From SSF14 sp046331245 (GTDB lineage Bacteria > Actinomycetota > Acidimicrobiia > Acidimicrobiales > Microtrichaceae): a DNA stretch of 64,000 nt. The notes under the pieces are model-generated. The model had not been told where the DNA came from. It did no database searches and worked only from the letters and a program-made list of their open reading frames with translations. Numbering within the stretch: the first letter of the stretch is position 1; each line of letters begins with the position of its first letter. A program made the position numbers and the translations under genes. Location: positions 120,579 through 184,578 of the forward strand of contig JAXLRH010000008.1 of NCBI GenBank assembly GCA_046331245.1, given 5' to 3'. Positions 34,181 to 42,594 of this stretch are shown here, piece by piece.

Positions 34181-36484
34181 ATGACGGCAGGGGATTCGAC
34201 GGCACCGTACGCGGGGTTCGAGGGACGGGTGGGTCGCACCGTCGCCGGCTCCGAGTCGTGGTGGCCCACGCCGGCCACGCCGCCCCCGGGCGCGCCGAAC
34301 GTCATCGTGATGATGGCCGACGACCTCGGCTTCAGCGACCTCGGCTGCTACGGCAGCGAGATCGACACGCCCAACCTCGACCGCCTCGCGGCCGAGGGAC
34401 TGCGCTACCGCGACTACCACGCCACGCCCATGTGCTCGCCGACGCGCGCCGCGCTGCTCACCGGGCTGAACCCGCACAACGCCGGCATCGGCCACGTCGC
34501 CCACAGCGACCCGGGCTTCCCCGGGTACGTCATGGAGATCACCCAGCAGGCGGCCACCCTGCCCGAGATCTTCGGCGACCACGGCTACTTCACCGCCATG
34601 GTCGGCAAGTGGCACCTCACCAAGGACTCGCACAACAGCGACGCCGGGCCCTTCGACTCGTGGCCGGTGCAGCGCGGCTTCAACCGCTTCTACGGCATCC
34701 TCGACGGCTTCACGAACCTGCACCAGCCCCACCGCATCGTCGAGGACAACCACGCGCTCGACATCGACCGCTACCCCGACGGCTACTACTTCACCGACGA
34801 CATCTGCGACCGCGCGCTCGCGATGATCCGGTCGACCAAGGCCTCGCGGCCCGACCAGCCGTTCTTCCTCTACTTCTCCCACGGCTCGGTGCACGCGCCG
34901 CTGCATGCGAAGCCCGCCGACATCGAGAAGTACCGCGGCCGGTACGACGCCGGCTGGGACGCATTGCGACTCGAGCGGTTCGAGCGGATGAAGGCGATGG
35001 GCGTGATCCCGGCCGACACCGTGCTGCCGCCGCGCAACAGCGAGCCCGGCAACGACGTCCGCCCGTGGGAGGACGTGCCCCTCGACGAGCAGCGGCTCGC
35101 GTCGCGCTACATGGAGGTGTACGCGGCGATGGTCGACAACATCGACCAGAACTTCGGCCGCCTCCGGGCCGAGCTCGAGCGCCTGGGCGAGTGGGACAAC
35201 ACGATCGTGATCTTCACGTCCGACAACGGCGCGTCGCGCGAGGGCGAGGTGGAGGGCACCACCGGCTACTTCGTCCACCTGCTCGGCCAGACCGACCTCG
35301 CCGCCGACCTCGCGCGCATCGACGAGATCGGCGGTCCCACCACCATCCCGCACTACCCGCGCGGGTTCGCGATGGCGTGCGGCACCCCGTTCCGGCTCTA
35401 CAAGATCAACACCCACGCCGGTGGCCACCAGGTGCCGATGATCATTCGTGCGCCCGGTCACCTCACCGACCCGGGCGCGTGGCGCGATCAGTACACCTAC
35501 GTCACCGACATGGCCCCGACCCTCCTCGAGCTGTGCGGGCTCGCGAAGCCCGACGAGCGCAACGGCCACGCCCTCAAGCCGTTCGACGGCACGAGCTTCG
35601 TGGCCACGCTCGACGACGCCGACGCGCCGACGGCGCACACCGAGCAGTACACCGAGATGATCGGTCACCGCGGCTACTACCGCGACGGCTGGGAGGCGGT
35701 GACGCTCCACCAGCCGCTCACCGAGTTCGGCGACCACGAGTGGGAGCTGTACGACCTCACCACCGACCCGACCGAGACCACCGATCTCGCCGAACGGCAT
35801 CCCGATCGTGTCGCCGAGCTCGCTGCTGCGTGGGAGCAGGCGGCGTGGGACAACCAGGTGTATCCGCTCGACGAGGGCAGCGCGGTCAAGTTCCTCATCC
35901 GGCCCCCGTGGGACGAGGTGTTCTCCCGACCGGTCACGATCCTGCCGGGCACGCCGACGCTCGAGCGCTGGCGGTGCCTGCAGCTCATCATGATCCGAGC
36001 GTTCACGATCTCGATCGTGGTGACGGTCGCCGACGGCGACGAGGGCGTGCTCGTGGCGCACGGCGACCAGGGCGGCGGCTACCTCGTTTGGCTCGACGCC
36101 GGGGGTCTGCACGTCGCGCACAACGACGGCCGGGGTCGCGTGTCCGCCGTCGACGCCGGCGCGCTCGCCGTTGGCGACCACAAGATCGTCGTCGAGGTGA
36201 CCGCGCCCGGCGGCAACGTGTGGGACGTCGCCGTCCTCGTCGACGGCGAGCGCCGCGGCAGCGCGACCGGCTGGACGTGCCTGTTCCCGATGGCGCCGTT
36301 CCAGGGCATCGACGTCGGCATCGACCGCCGGTCGCCGGTGCTCTGGTCGATCTACGAGGAGCACGGGCCATACCCGTTCACCGGTGCCATCGACCACGTC
36401 ACCTACACGCCGGGCCCGCCGGCGCCCGACGCGCCCCAGAACATGGTGGAGCTCCTCCGGTCCATGGGCGCCCGCTTCGAATGA
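34181..36484 (+). CDS. Arylsulfatase-family sulfatase
   Basis: Sulfatase of 767 residues. The formylglycine site is CSPTRAALLTG with Cys85, to be oxidised by a formylglycine-generating enzyme. Metal-binding residues appear in MMADDLGF (Asp47, Asp48) and FTSDNGAS, and the substrate-side Lys/His in VGKWHLTK. It would hydrolyse sulfate esters. It has no signal peptide, so it is cytosolic or exported otherwise. Length and the C-terminal ~190-residue beta-rich part (DGDEGVLVAHGDQGGGYLVW, HVTYTPGPPAP) match large actinobacterial arylsulfatases. ATG 34181 has GGGAGGG just upstream. The stop shares ATGA with the following lipoprotein gene. Confidence 0.92.
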   Translation: MTAGDSTAPYAGFEGRVGRTVAGSESWWPTPATPPPGAPNVIVMMADDLGFSDLGCYGSEIDTPNLDRLAAEGLRYRDYHATPMCSPTRAALLTGLNPHNAGIGHVAHSDPGFPGYVMEITQQAATLPEIFGDHGYFTAMVGKWHLTKDSHNSDAGPFDSWPVQRGFNRFYGILDGFTNLHQPHRIVEDNHALDIDRYPDGYYFTDDICDRALAMIRSTKASRPDQPFFLYFSHGSVHAPLHAKPADIEKYRGRYDAGWDALRLERFERMKAMGVIPADTVLPPRNSEPGNDVRPWEDVPLDEQRLASRYMEVYAAMVDNIDQNFGRLRAELERLGEWDNTIVIFTSDNGASREGEVEGTTGYFVHLLGQTDLAADLARIDEIGGPTTIPHYPRGFAMACGTPFRLYKINTHAGGHQVPMIIRAPGHLTDPGAWRDQYTYVTDMAPTLLELCGLAKPDERNGHALKPFDGTSFVATLDDADAPTAHTEQYTEMIGHRGYYRDGWEAVTLHQPLTEFGDHEWELYDLTTDPTETTDLAERHPDRVAELAAAWEQAAWDNQVYPLDEGSAVKFLIRPPWDEVFSRPVTILPGTPTLERWRCLQLIMIRAFTISIVVTVADGDEGVLVAHGDQGGGYLVWLDAGGLHVAHNDGRGRVSAVDAGALAVGDHKIVVEVTAPGGNVWDVAVLVDGERRGSATGWTCLFPMAPFQGIDVGIDRRSPVLWSIYEEHGPYPFTGAIDHVTYTPGPPAPDAPQNMVELLRSMGARFE

Positions 36485-37590
36485 GCGAGACTGTCGCCGT
36501 GCGACGACGACGGCGATTCGGCATGACGGCGGCAGGGCTCGGGGCGGTCGGGCTGCTGGCCCTCGCCGCAGGGTGTTCGAGCGGCGGACGCATCGAGACG
36601 GCGTCCACGACCGGCTCTACCGCGGCGTCCGCCCGCTCGACCACGACGGCGTCCACGACCACGGTCGTGGGCGCCGACTCGTTCCTCCAGGAGTTCCCCG
36701 ACGGCTCCGGCCACGTCGCGCTGTGGCTCATGGACGGCACCACCAAGGTGCGATCCGTCTACCGGGGCGACACGTTCTCGGCCTACGACGACCCGGCGCG
36801 CAGCCCGATCCTCGACGCCGAGCTCGCGTCGGACGGCACGGTGTACGTCGTCGAGCGGACCGACCGCACCGAGGACGCGCTCAACCGGCCCGGCGGCACC
36901 CACCTCGTGCGCATCGACCGTGCCGGCGCCGTGTCGACCGTGAAGGCGAACGTGACGGGCAGCGAGCTGTCGCCCGACGGCACGCGCATGGCCGTCGTCA
37001 TCCTCTCGCCCGACGGCAACGGAGACGGCAAGGGCACCCAGGCCATCCGGGTGATCGACCTCGCAACCGGCGCGACCGACACGCTGCGGAGCAACGACGT
37101 CGCGCTCGACGACTCCGGGCAGATCACCCAGGAGATCAGCGGCGTCGACATCGTCGGGTGGACCACCGACCAGTCGGCGCTGATCGTCGAGGACGGGTGC
37201 TGCGACTCCGGCTCGGTCACGGTGGTTCCCGCGCACTCGGCAGGCGCCGGCTCGCCCGAGTCGTGGCCGACGATCTCGGGCGACCACGCCACCTACGCGC
37301 TCGGCACCGATCCGGGCGGGAAGATCATCGTCCAGCGGAGCACCTTCCTCGGCGACGGCGTCAACGTGCCGATGCAGCTCGACGGCATCGAGATCGTGAC
37401 GCTCGACCCCGACACCGGCGCCGTCTCGGCCGCGAAGTACGAGGAGCACGACGGGATGAACCAGTCCGATCGCCCGCGCTACGACCTCGTGGGCACGAAG
37501 ATCCCGGGCACGACCTTCCCGGTGGCGTTCGAGACGACGGCCACCGAGGACCTGCCCGACGGCGCGACCGCACCACGCCGGTTCCGCTGA
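36481..37590 (+). CDS. Lipoprotein with beta-propeller-like (TolB-like) repeats
   Basis: Precursor of 369 residues with basic start, hydrophobic core and lipobox LALAAGC (Cys near 34), then a Thr/Ser-rich linker. The mature part has repeating strand patterns such as DAELASDGTVYVVERT, GSELSPDGTRMAVVILSPDGNGDG and GGKIIVQRS, reminiscent of WD/TolB beta-propellers; DGNGDGKG looks like a calcium-binding loop. No enzyme motif is visible. Coupled by ATGA to the arylsulfatase gene, it may present or bind the sulfated substrate at the surface, but that is inference. Confidence 0.7.
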   Translation: MSETVAVRRRRRFGMTAAGLGAVGLLALAAGCSSGGRIETASTTGSTAASARSTTTASTTTVVGADSFLQEFPDGSGHVALWLMDGTTKVRSVYRGDTFSAYDDPARSPILDAELASDGTVYVVERTDRTEDALNRPGGTHLVRIDRAGAVSTVKANVTGSELSPDGTRMAVVILSPDGNGDGKGTQAIRVIDLATGATDTLRSNDVALDDSGQITQEISGVDIVGWTTDQSALIVEDGCCDSGSVTVVPAHSAGAGSPESWPTISGDHATYALGTDPGGKIIVQRSTFLGDGVNVPMQLDGIEIVTLDPDTGAVSAAKYEEHDGMNQSDRPRYDLVGTKIPGTTFPVAFETTATEDLPDGATAPRRFR

Positions 37591-37601
37591 CCGGCGGGCG
37601 A

Positions 37602-37607
37602 TAGCGT
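37602..37607 (+). promoter_or_regulatory. -10 TAGCGT of the dehalogenase-like hydrolase gene
   Basis: It ends 8 nt before the ATG at 37615, so the mRNA should have almost no leader. Confidence 0.45.
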
Positions 37608-37614
37608 CGTCGCC

Positions 37615-38511
37615 ATGCCCCACGACCTGTCACCCGACGCCGCCCGCTGGGCCGAACGCGGCTCCGTCATCCACCTGGCCGGCCACGACATCTTCGTCGC
37701 CGACATTCCCGCCGCCGACCCGTCCTCGGGCCGCGAGCCGCTGCTGGTGCTGCACGGGTTCCCCACCTCGTCCTACGACATCGCCGGGGTGGTCGACCAG
37801 CTCGCCGCCGACCGGCGCGTGATCGCTCCCGACTTCCTCGGCTTCGGCCTGAGCGCCAAACCCGATCTCCACTACACGATGGGCCTGCAGGCCGACGTCG
37901 TGGTCGCCCTCACGGCCGAGCTCGGGCTCGACCGCATCGCCCTCCTCACGCACGACATGGGCGACACCGTCGGCGGCGAGCTGCTGGCGCGCCACATCGA
38001 AGGCTCGTGGCCTGTCGAGATCACCCGCCGGGTCGTCACCAACGGCAGCATCTACATCGAGTCGGCGCATCTCACCGACGGCCAGCAGTTCCTCCTGGCG
38101 CTCCCCGACGAGCAGGTCGCCGAGGGCCTCGGCCCCACGCCGCCCGCGCTCGCCGCGAGCCTGCTCGCGACGCTGAGCCCCGGCACGACCGTTCCGCTCG
38201 ACGAGCTCGTCCCGCACGGCGAGCTCATCTGCGTCAACGACGGCTCGCGTCTGCTGCCGCGCACGATCCGCTACATCGAGGAGCGTCGCGCCAACGAGCG
38301 CCGCTTCACCGGCGCGATCGAATCACACCCGTCCCCGCTCGCGGTGGTGTGGGGCGTCGACGACCCGATCGCCGTCGTCGGCATGACCGACACGCTGGCC
38401 GCGGCACGGCCCGACCTCCACCTCACGCTGCTCGACGGCGTCGGCCACTACCCGATGGTCGAGGCGCCGGACCGCTACACCGCGGCGGTGCTCGCGGCGC
38501 TCGACGCCTAG
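37615..38511 (+). CDS. Alpha/beta hydrolase with Asp nucleophile (dehalogenase/epoxide-hydrolase-like)
   Basis: Cytosolic hydrolase of 298 residues. Oxyanion-hole segment HGFPTSS (near 46), PDFLGFGLSAKP, and a nucleophile elbow LTHDMGDTVG in which Asp114 replaces Ser. That, with acid Asp in VWGVDDPI and His in GVGHYPMVEAP (near 279), is the pattern of haloalkane/fluoroacetate dehalogenases and epoxide hydrolases rather than esterases. The true substrate is open. It follows the sulfatase-lipoprotein pair by 24 bp but has its own -10. Its stop and that of the convergent gene share CTAG at 38508-38511. Confidence 0.85.
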   Translation: MPHDLSPDAARWAERGSVIHLAGHDIFVADIPAADPSSGREPLLVLHGFPTSSYDIAGVVDQLAADRRVIAPDFLGFGLSAKPDLHYTMGLQADVVVALTAELGLDRIALLTHDMGDTVGGELLARHIEGSWPVEITRRVVTNGSIYIESAHLTDGQQFLLALPDEQVAEGLGPTPPALAASLLATLSPGTTVPLDELVPHGELICVNDGSRLLPRTIRYIEERRANERRFTGAIESHPSPLAVVWGVDDPIAVVGMTDTLAAARPDLHLTLLDGVGHYPMVEAPDRYTAAVLAALDA

Positions 38512-39458
38512 GAGGGCGTGGAGGACGCGGTCGGCGGCACGATCGCTCGGAGCGCGTCGACGAAGGCGCGCCGGTGGTCGGGGTCGCGGAACGCGGTGTC
38601 GGGGATCAGGAAGGGGTTGTTGGCCCGGACCACCACGAACGTCCGGTGCTCATCGACCGACCGCACCACCGACGCGTCGAGGTGCGACGAGGCGACGGTC
38701 GAGAAGAGATCGAGACCGTCGTCGCCGATCACGATGCGTTGCCCGAGGAACGCCGGCTGGCGGATCGTCCGGGCCATGACCACGGCGATCACGCCGAGTG
38801 CCAGCGCGCTGCTGCCGACGGCGAACCCGGCGAGGATCGCGACCGTCTCGAGCGCCGTTCGGTGCAGGCTCACTCCGAGCAGCGCCCCGGTGATCGCCAC
38901 GATCAGGAGCAGCCTCGGGCCCACCCGCCGGAGCTGCCAGGTGAGCAGCGGTGCGAGCTGCGCGTCGAAGGGGAGCGTGCTCCGCGTGTCGGCGGTGTAC
39001 TCCTGCAGCGGTGGCCCCAGGCGCCGGCGATCGGCCACGAGCCGGTCGATCGTCGCCGCTCCCTCCGCGTCGACGGCCCGGATCGGCACGACGATCACGT
39101 GCTGCCGGCTCATCATGATCGCCCAGCCCCGCCGCGAGCGGCGCACCCGCCACGCGGTGCCGACGTTGCCGTCGAGCGCCGAGGCCGGGAGGGTGACGCG
39201 GAACGAGCCGTCGGCCCACGCCTCGAAGCGGCGTTCCGCGTACGTCGACGGCGGGCGGCGGGTGGCCTGCACCGTGATCAGCACGCCGAAGCCGACGGCG
39301 ACGGCGGCGCCGAGGGGCACGCTCACCAGGATCCCGGCGTACAGCGCGAGCGCCAGGACGACCCCCACCATGTGGGGCCGGATCACCCAGGTCGCCAGCT
39401 CCCACCGCCCGTAGGAGAACGGACGGCTGACGACGACGGGAGGTGCGCCGTCAGGCAC
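38508..39458 (-). CDS. Membrane protein, YcxB-like
   Basis: Protein of 316 residues with two pairs of TM helices (~25-62 and ~170-215). A soluble segment between them (TYAERRFEAWADGSFRVTLPASALDG, then RRSRRGWAIMMSRQHVIVVPIRAV) resembles the YcxB-like domain, which occurs a second time after the second helix pair (LFSTVASSHLDASVVRSVDEHRTFVVVRANNPFLIPDTAF). Role unknown. The GTG start (39458) lies inside the preceding gene with an 8-bp overlap, so the two are coupled. Confidence 0.6.
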   Translation of the reverse strand: MPDGAPPVVVSRPFSYGRWELATWVIRPHMVGVVLALALYAGILVSVPLGAAVAVGFGVLITVQATRRPPSTYAERRFEAWADGSFRVTLPASALDGNVGTAWRVRRSRRGWAIMMSRQHVIVVPIRAVDAEGAATIDRLVADRRRLGPPLQEYTADTRSTLPFDAQLAPLLTWQLRRVGPRLLLIVAITGALLGVSLHRTALETVAILAGFAVGSSALALGVIAVVMARTIRQPAFLGQRIVIGDDGLDLFSTVASSHLDASVVRSVDEHRTFVVVRANNPFLIPDTAFRDPDHRRAFVDALRAIVPPTASSTPS

Positions 39459-39822
39459 CGGTGGCGACGGCGGCGATGCGCTCGGCGAGGCGGGCGCGAT
39501 CGCGGTGCTGCAGCACGACGCGGCTCGGCTTGGGGCGGGTCGTGTCGATGACCAGCACCTCGTCGTCGCGGTAGACGTCCCACAGCTGGAGCTGACCGCG
39601 CTGGCCGGGCGTCGTGAACCAGCCGGTGGCGAGGTAGCCCGGCAGGTAGCCACCGCCGACCCGCCATCCCAGGAGCGCGCGGGCCTCGTCGCGCGGCATG
39701 AGCTGCACGCCGGTGATCTCGTCGCCGTGGAGGTCGACCCCACGGCTCAACGCCAGTGCCCGGTCCGGCCCGGTGAACCGGATCGACACGAGGTTGGCGG
39801 ACACGATGCACTCCACGGCCAT
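39451..39822 (-). CDS. Small soluble protein of unknown function, possibly PH-like
   Basis: Protein of 123 residues, mainly beta-strand with a C-terminal helix (RDRARLAERIAAVATG). The order of strands (CIVSANLVSIRFTG, GYLATGWFTTPGQRGQLQLWDVYRDDEVLVIDTT) suggests a bacterial PH-like fold, but no signature proves it. It is coupled to the YcxB-like membrane protein by an 8-bp overlap, so both may form one membrane-associated unit. TACGAT (39829-39834, minus strand) ends 7 nt before the ATG, indicating a leaderless transcript. Confidence 0.6.
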   Translation of the reverse strand: MAVECIVSANLVSIRFTGPDRALALSRGVDLHGDEITGVQLMPRDEARALLGWRVGGGYLPGYLATGWFTTPGQRGQLQLWDVYRDDEVLVIDTTRPKPSRVVLQHRDRARLAERIAAVATGA

Positions 39823-39828
39823 ATCCCG

Positions 39829-39834
39829 ATCGTA
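39829..39834 (-). promoter_or_regulatory. -10 TACGAT of the PH-like/YcxB-like pair
   Basis: Read on the minus strand, it lies exactly 7 nt before the ATG at 39822, consistent with leaderless transcription. Confidence 0.5.
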
Positions 39835-39857
39835 CCGGCGGACCGGCGGCGATCCGT

Positions 39858-42392
39858 TCAGCCGTCGTCGCCGAAGCTGATGATCTGCTGATAGGTGGGC
39901 CGGTTCATCCACCGCACCGACTGGGGGTTGGTCACCCACGGGATGAAGCGGATGCGCTCGAGGATCGCGAGGCGGGGGAGCGGCCCCACCGCGATCCGGG
40001 TCGCGTCGAGCACCGTCCAGAGGAGCGAGCGGCAGGCGGCGAGGTCACCGCCGCCGCAGAACACCGGGGTTCCCGCCGGCGCGGTGGCCACACCCCGGAC
40101 ACGGCGCAGGTCGTCGGTGAGTGCCGAGAACCAGCCGTGCGCGAAGGCGCCACCCGTCTGCGACGGAGGGTTGTCAAAGGTGGCGGGGCGGCGGGCGCCG
40201 CCGTCGGCCATGTACGTGCCGAGCCGTGGCGTGAACACGGCGCGCACGAGCGGCTCGAACAACGCGTCCATCACGCCGACGGCGTGGTCGTCGTAGAAGC
40301 CGTCGTCGGCGCGGTCGCGGCGATGCGCTCCGGCGGCCACCCAACGCGCCAGCTCGTCGCGTGCCGCGCCCAGCTCGGCGTTCGGCGCGGGACCCGTGGC
40401 GAGCACCGCGAGCACGTCGGGCAGGACGAGCTCGCCGCGGACGTCGACGGTGGCGGCGTCCTGCGCCGCGACGAACACGTCGGCCGGCGTGACGCCGTGC
40501 GGCTTGCGGGCCAGCAACGCGGCGGTGCGCGTGGCCAGCGTGTCGACGCGCTGCACCGTGCCCGAGTCCCAGTTGTTGTCCGGCTCGGCCCACCCGGGCG
40601 CGACCTTGTTGTTCCACGACACGGCGAAGCCCGAGGCCGGGTCGATCTGCTGCGGCTGGAGGTGCCAGTCGAGCCGGCCGCGCCACTCCCACTCGCCGGT
40701 GCCCCACGACGGGAGGTCGGGGTCGACTCCTGCGGCGCGCACCGGGTACCAGCCGCTGTGGAAGTACGCGATGTGGTGCGCGTTCACGTAGAGCCAGTTG
40801 AAGCTCATGGGGATGTCGCTCATGGTGGGAGCGAAGTCCTCGGCGCGCGTGACCGTGCCCTGGTTGAGCGCCCAGAACGCCGGGGCGGCGTGTGCCGTCT
40901 GGAAGCGCGACATGCGCTCGCGGCTCACGGCGACGGGGTGGCCCCCGACCGTGGAGCGCCCGACGACCGGCCCGTGCACGGTGCGCCAGGCGGTCATCGG
41001 ATCGTCGTCGGGGCGCGTCATCGCGCGGCACGACCCCTGGAACCAGTAGTGCAGCGAGGCCGTGGTGGGGGCGCTGCCGTCGGGCTCGCACAGCCGCTCG
41101 ACGCGCTGGTCGGTGAGGTCGGAGTGACCGGCGGTCGCCGTCCACGCGTACGTCCGGCTGCGGCCGATGACGACCCACGGTCCGAGGCCGGGGAACGTGA
41201 TGCCGCGGGCGTCGTAGCCGCCGCCCTGGAGGTCCATCTCGAAGAGCAGCTGGGGTGCGAAGTAGGAGGACTGGGGGCCGCCCACGAGGATCGGATGACC
41301 CGACGCCGTGTGGTCGCCGGCCACCGCGATGTAGTTGGACATCGTGGGCGTGTCCACCGACGTCCGGGCCGAGGGCACGACGGTGTCGGGCATCGCGACC
41401 GCCGCCGGATCGATCTGGTTCGCGGGCGTGGGCGACGCGCCGGCCGTCGACGCGAACTGCGGGTACGGGAACGAGGCGACCGTGTGCGAGGTGGCTCCCG
41501 GGTCGTCGGCGGTGCGCAGGTCGTCGAACGTGGCGCGCCCCGTCGCCGGGCCGAGTTGCTGCTCGAGCTTCTGCAGCGCGGCGGCGTTGCCGGTCTCGTC
41601 GCCGCCGCCGGCGCCGAAGATGTCGTCGACGACGATGCCGACGGCGAGCACGTCGGCGCGGTTCCAGTGGCGCCATCGCAGGCCGAGCGCCGTCGCCTCG
41701 GGCGGGAAGGTGTTGAGGTCCAGCCAGTGGTTGAGGCCGCCGACGAACGCGTCGAGCGCCGCGAGGATCTTCGGGCCCTCGGCCCCCGCGTTGCGGACGG
41801 CCGCGTCGAGGCCGGCCTCGAGCTCGGCGTCGGTGTAGTCGATGTGCTCGAGCGAGCCGAGGCGGGCGATGGCGGTGGGGATGTCGGGCCCGCCCAGCTC
41901 CAGCGTGCCGGCCCGGCCGAGCAGCCGGCCGATCTCGGCGATGACGAGTCGCGACTCGGCGACGGCCCAACCTGCGCCGAAGGCCACGTCGGGGGCGGTG
42001 TCGCCGATGACGTGGGGCACGCCGTGGTCGTCCCACTCGACGCGGACGCCGGGTGACGGCCGGTCGACCCGCACGATCGTGCCCGCACTGAGGTGGTTGT
42101 CGGTGAAGAAGTCGCCGAGGCCGGCATCGGTGAGGGTGCCGTCCTCGACGGCGTTCTCGACGCGGTCGTACATGAGCCGCTGGTCGTCGATCGCGTCGGC
42201 GGTGTGGCCCGACACGTTGCCGTTGCCCGGCGGGAGGATCGCCAGCGCCACCGACGCCGGGTCGTGGCGCAGGCCCGCGTTGGTGCCGAGGCCGCCGGGC
42301 GGGAGGGGCTCGGAGCTCGGGGGTGAGCCGGTGCACCCGCTCACGATCGTCACCGCGACGAGGGACACGATGATCCGTCGACTCCTCGTCAT
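39858..42392 (-). CDS. Penicillin-acylase-family lipoprotein
   Basis: Ntn-hydrolase of 844 residues, normally autocleaved into alpha and beta chains. It has a short lipoprotein signal (VTIVSGCTGS, Cys20). The alpha part carries RVEWDDHGVPHVIGDT and GAGWAVAESRLVIAEIGRLLGR. Ser352 in TMSNYIAVAG fits the new N-terminal nucleophile of the beta chain, followed by GHPILVGGPQSSYFAPQLLFEMDLQGGGYDARG and GPWVVIGRSRTYAWTATAG. Family members hydrolyse penicillin, acyl-homoserine lactones or other amides; the substrate here is unknown. It should be tethered outside the membrane. ATG 42392 has GAGG just upstream. No coupled gene. Confidence 0.9.
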   Translation of the reverse strand: MTRSRRIIVSLVAVTIVSGCTGSPPSSEPLPPGGLGTNAGLRHDPASVALAILPPGNGNVSGHTADAIDDQRLMYDRVENAVEDGTLTDAGLGDFFTDNHLSAGTIVRVDRPSPGVRVEWDDHGVPHVIGDTAPDVAFGAGWAVAESRLVIAEIGRLLGRAGTLELGGPDIPTAIARLGSLEHIDYTDAELEAGLDAAVRNAGAEGPKILAALDAFVGGLNHWLDLNTFPPEATALGLRWRHWNRADVLAVGIVVDDIFGAGGGDETGNAAALQKLEQQLGPATGRATFDDLRTADDPGATSHTVASFPYPQFASTAGASPTPANQIDPAAVAMPDTVVPSARTSVDTPTMSNYIAVAGDHTASGHPILVGGPQSSYFAPQLLFEMDLQGGGYDARGITFPGLGPWVVIGRSRTYAWTATAGHSDLTDQRVERLCEPDGSAPTTASLHYWFQGSCRAMTRPDDDPMTAWRTVHGPVVGRSTVGGHPVAVSRERMSRFQTAHAAPAFWALNQGTVTRAEDFAPTMSDIPMSFNWLYVNAHHIAYFHSGWYPVRAAGVDPDLPSWGTGEWEWRGRLDWHLQPQQIDPASGFAVSWNNKVAPGWAEPDNNWDSGTVQRVDTLATRTAALLARKPHGVTPADVFVAAQDAATVDVRGELVLPDVLAVLATGPAPNAELGAARDELARWVAAGAHRRDRADDGFYDDHAVGVMDALFEPLVRAVFTPRLGTYMADGGARRPATFDNPPSQTGGAFAHGWFSALTDDLRRVRGVATAPAGTPVFCGGGDLAACRSLLWTVLDATRIAVGPLPRLAILERIRFIPWVTNPQSVRWMNRPTYQQIISFGDDG

Positions 42393-42482
42393 ACCTCGGC
42401 CCCCGTCGTGTCGTTTCGTGAATGGTAGCGAGCGCTGCTGCGGGGCCGAACCGAACGCCTCGAACCGGGGTGCGTTGCCTTC

Positions 42483-42518
42483 TCAAGTCTGGGCCGAACG
42501 CACCGATGATAGGTACAT
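42483..42518 (+). promoter_or_regulatory. Possible sigma-28/WhiG-type promoter of the second GGDEF gene
   Basis: TCAA (42483-42486), 15 bp, ACCGATGA (42502-42509) resembles the TAAA-N15-GCCGATAA pattern. It overlaps GATAGGTACAT (42508-42518), the 11-mer also found before the GGDEF gene at 5844. Here a leader of roughly 75 nt would precede the GTG at 42595. Confidence 0.4.
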
Positions 42519-42594
42519 CCCCTAGTGCCGTGTGCAGGCCGGGGGCGGCGATCGGAAGGTTCATGGACGAACGAGCACTGGAACGAGGTGGACC

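Noticed and set aside
34151..36397. Minus-strand open frame of about 750 codons opposite the arylsulfatase
   Set aside because: No motif; the sulfatase frame carries all catalytic residues.
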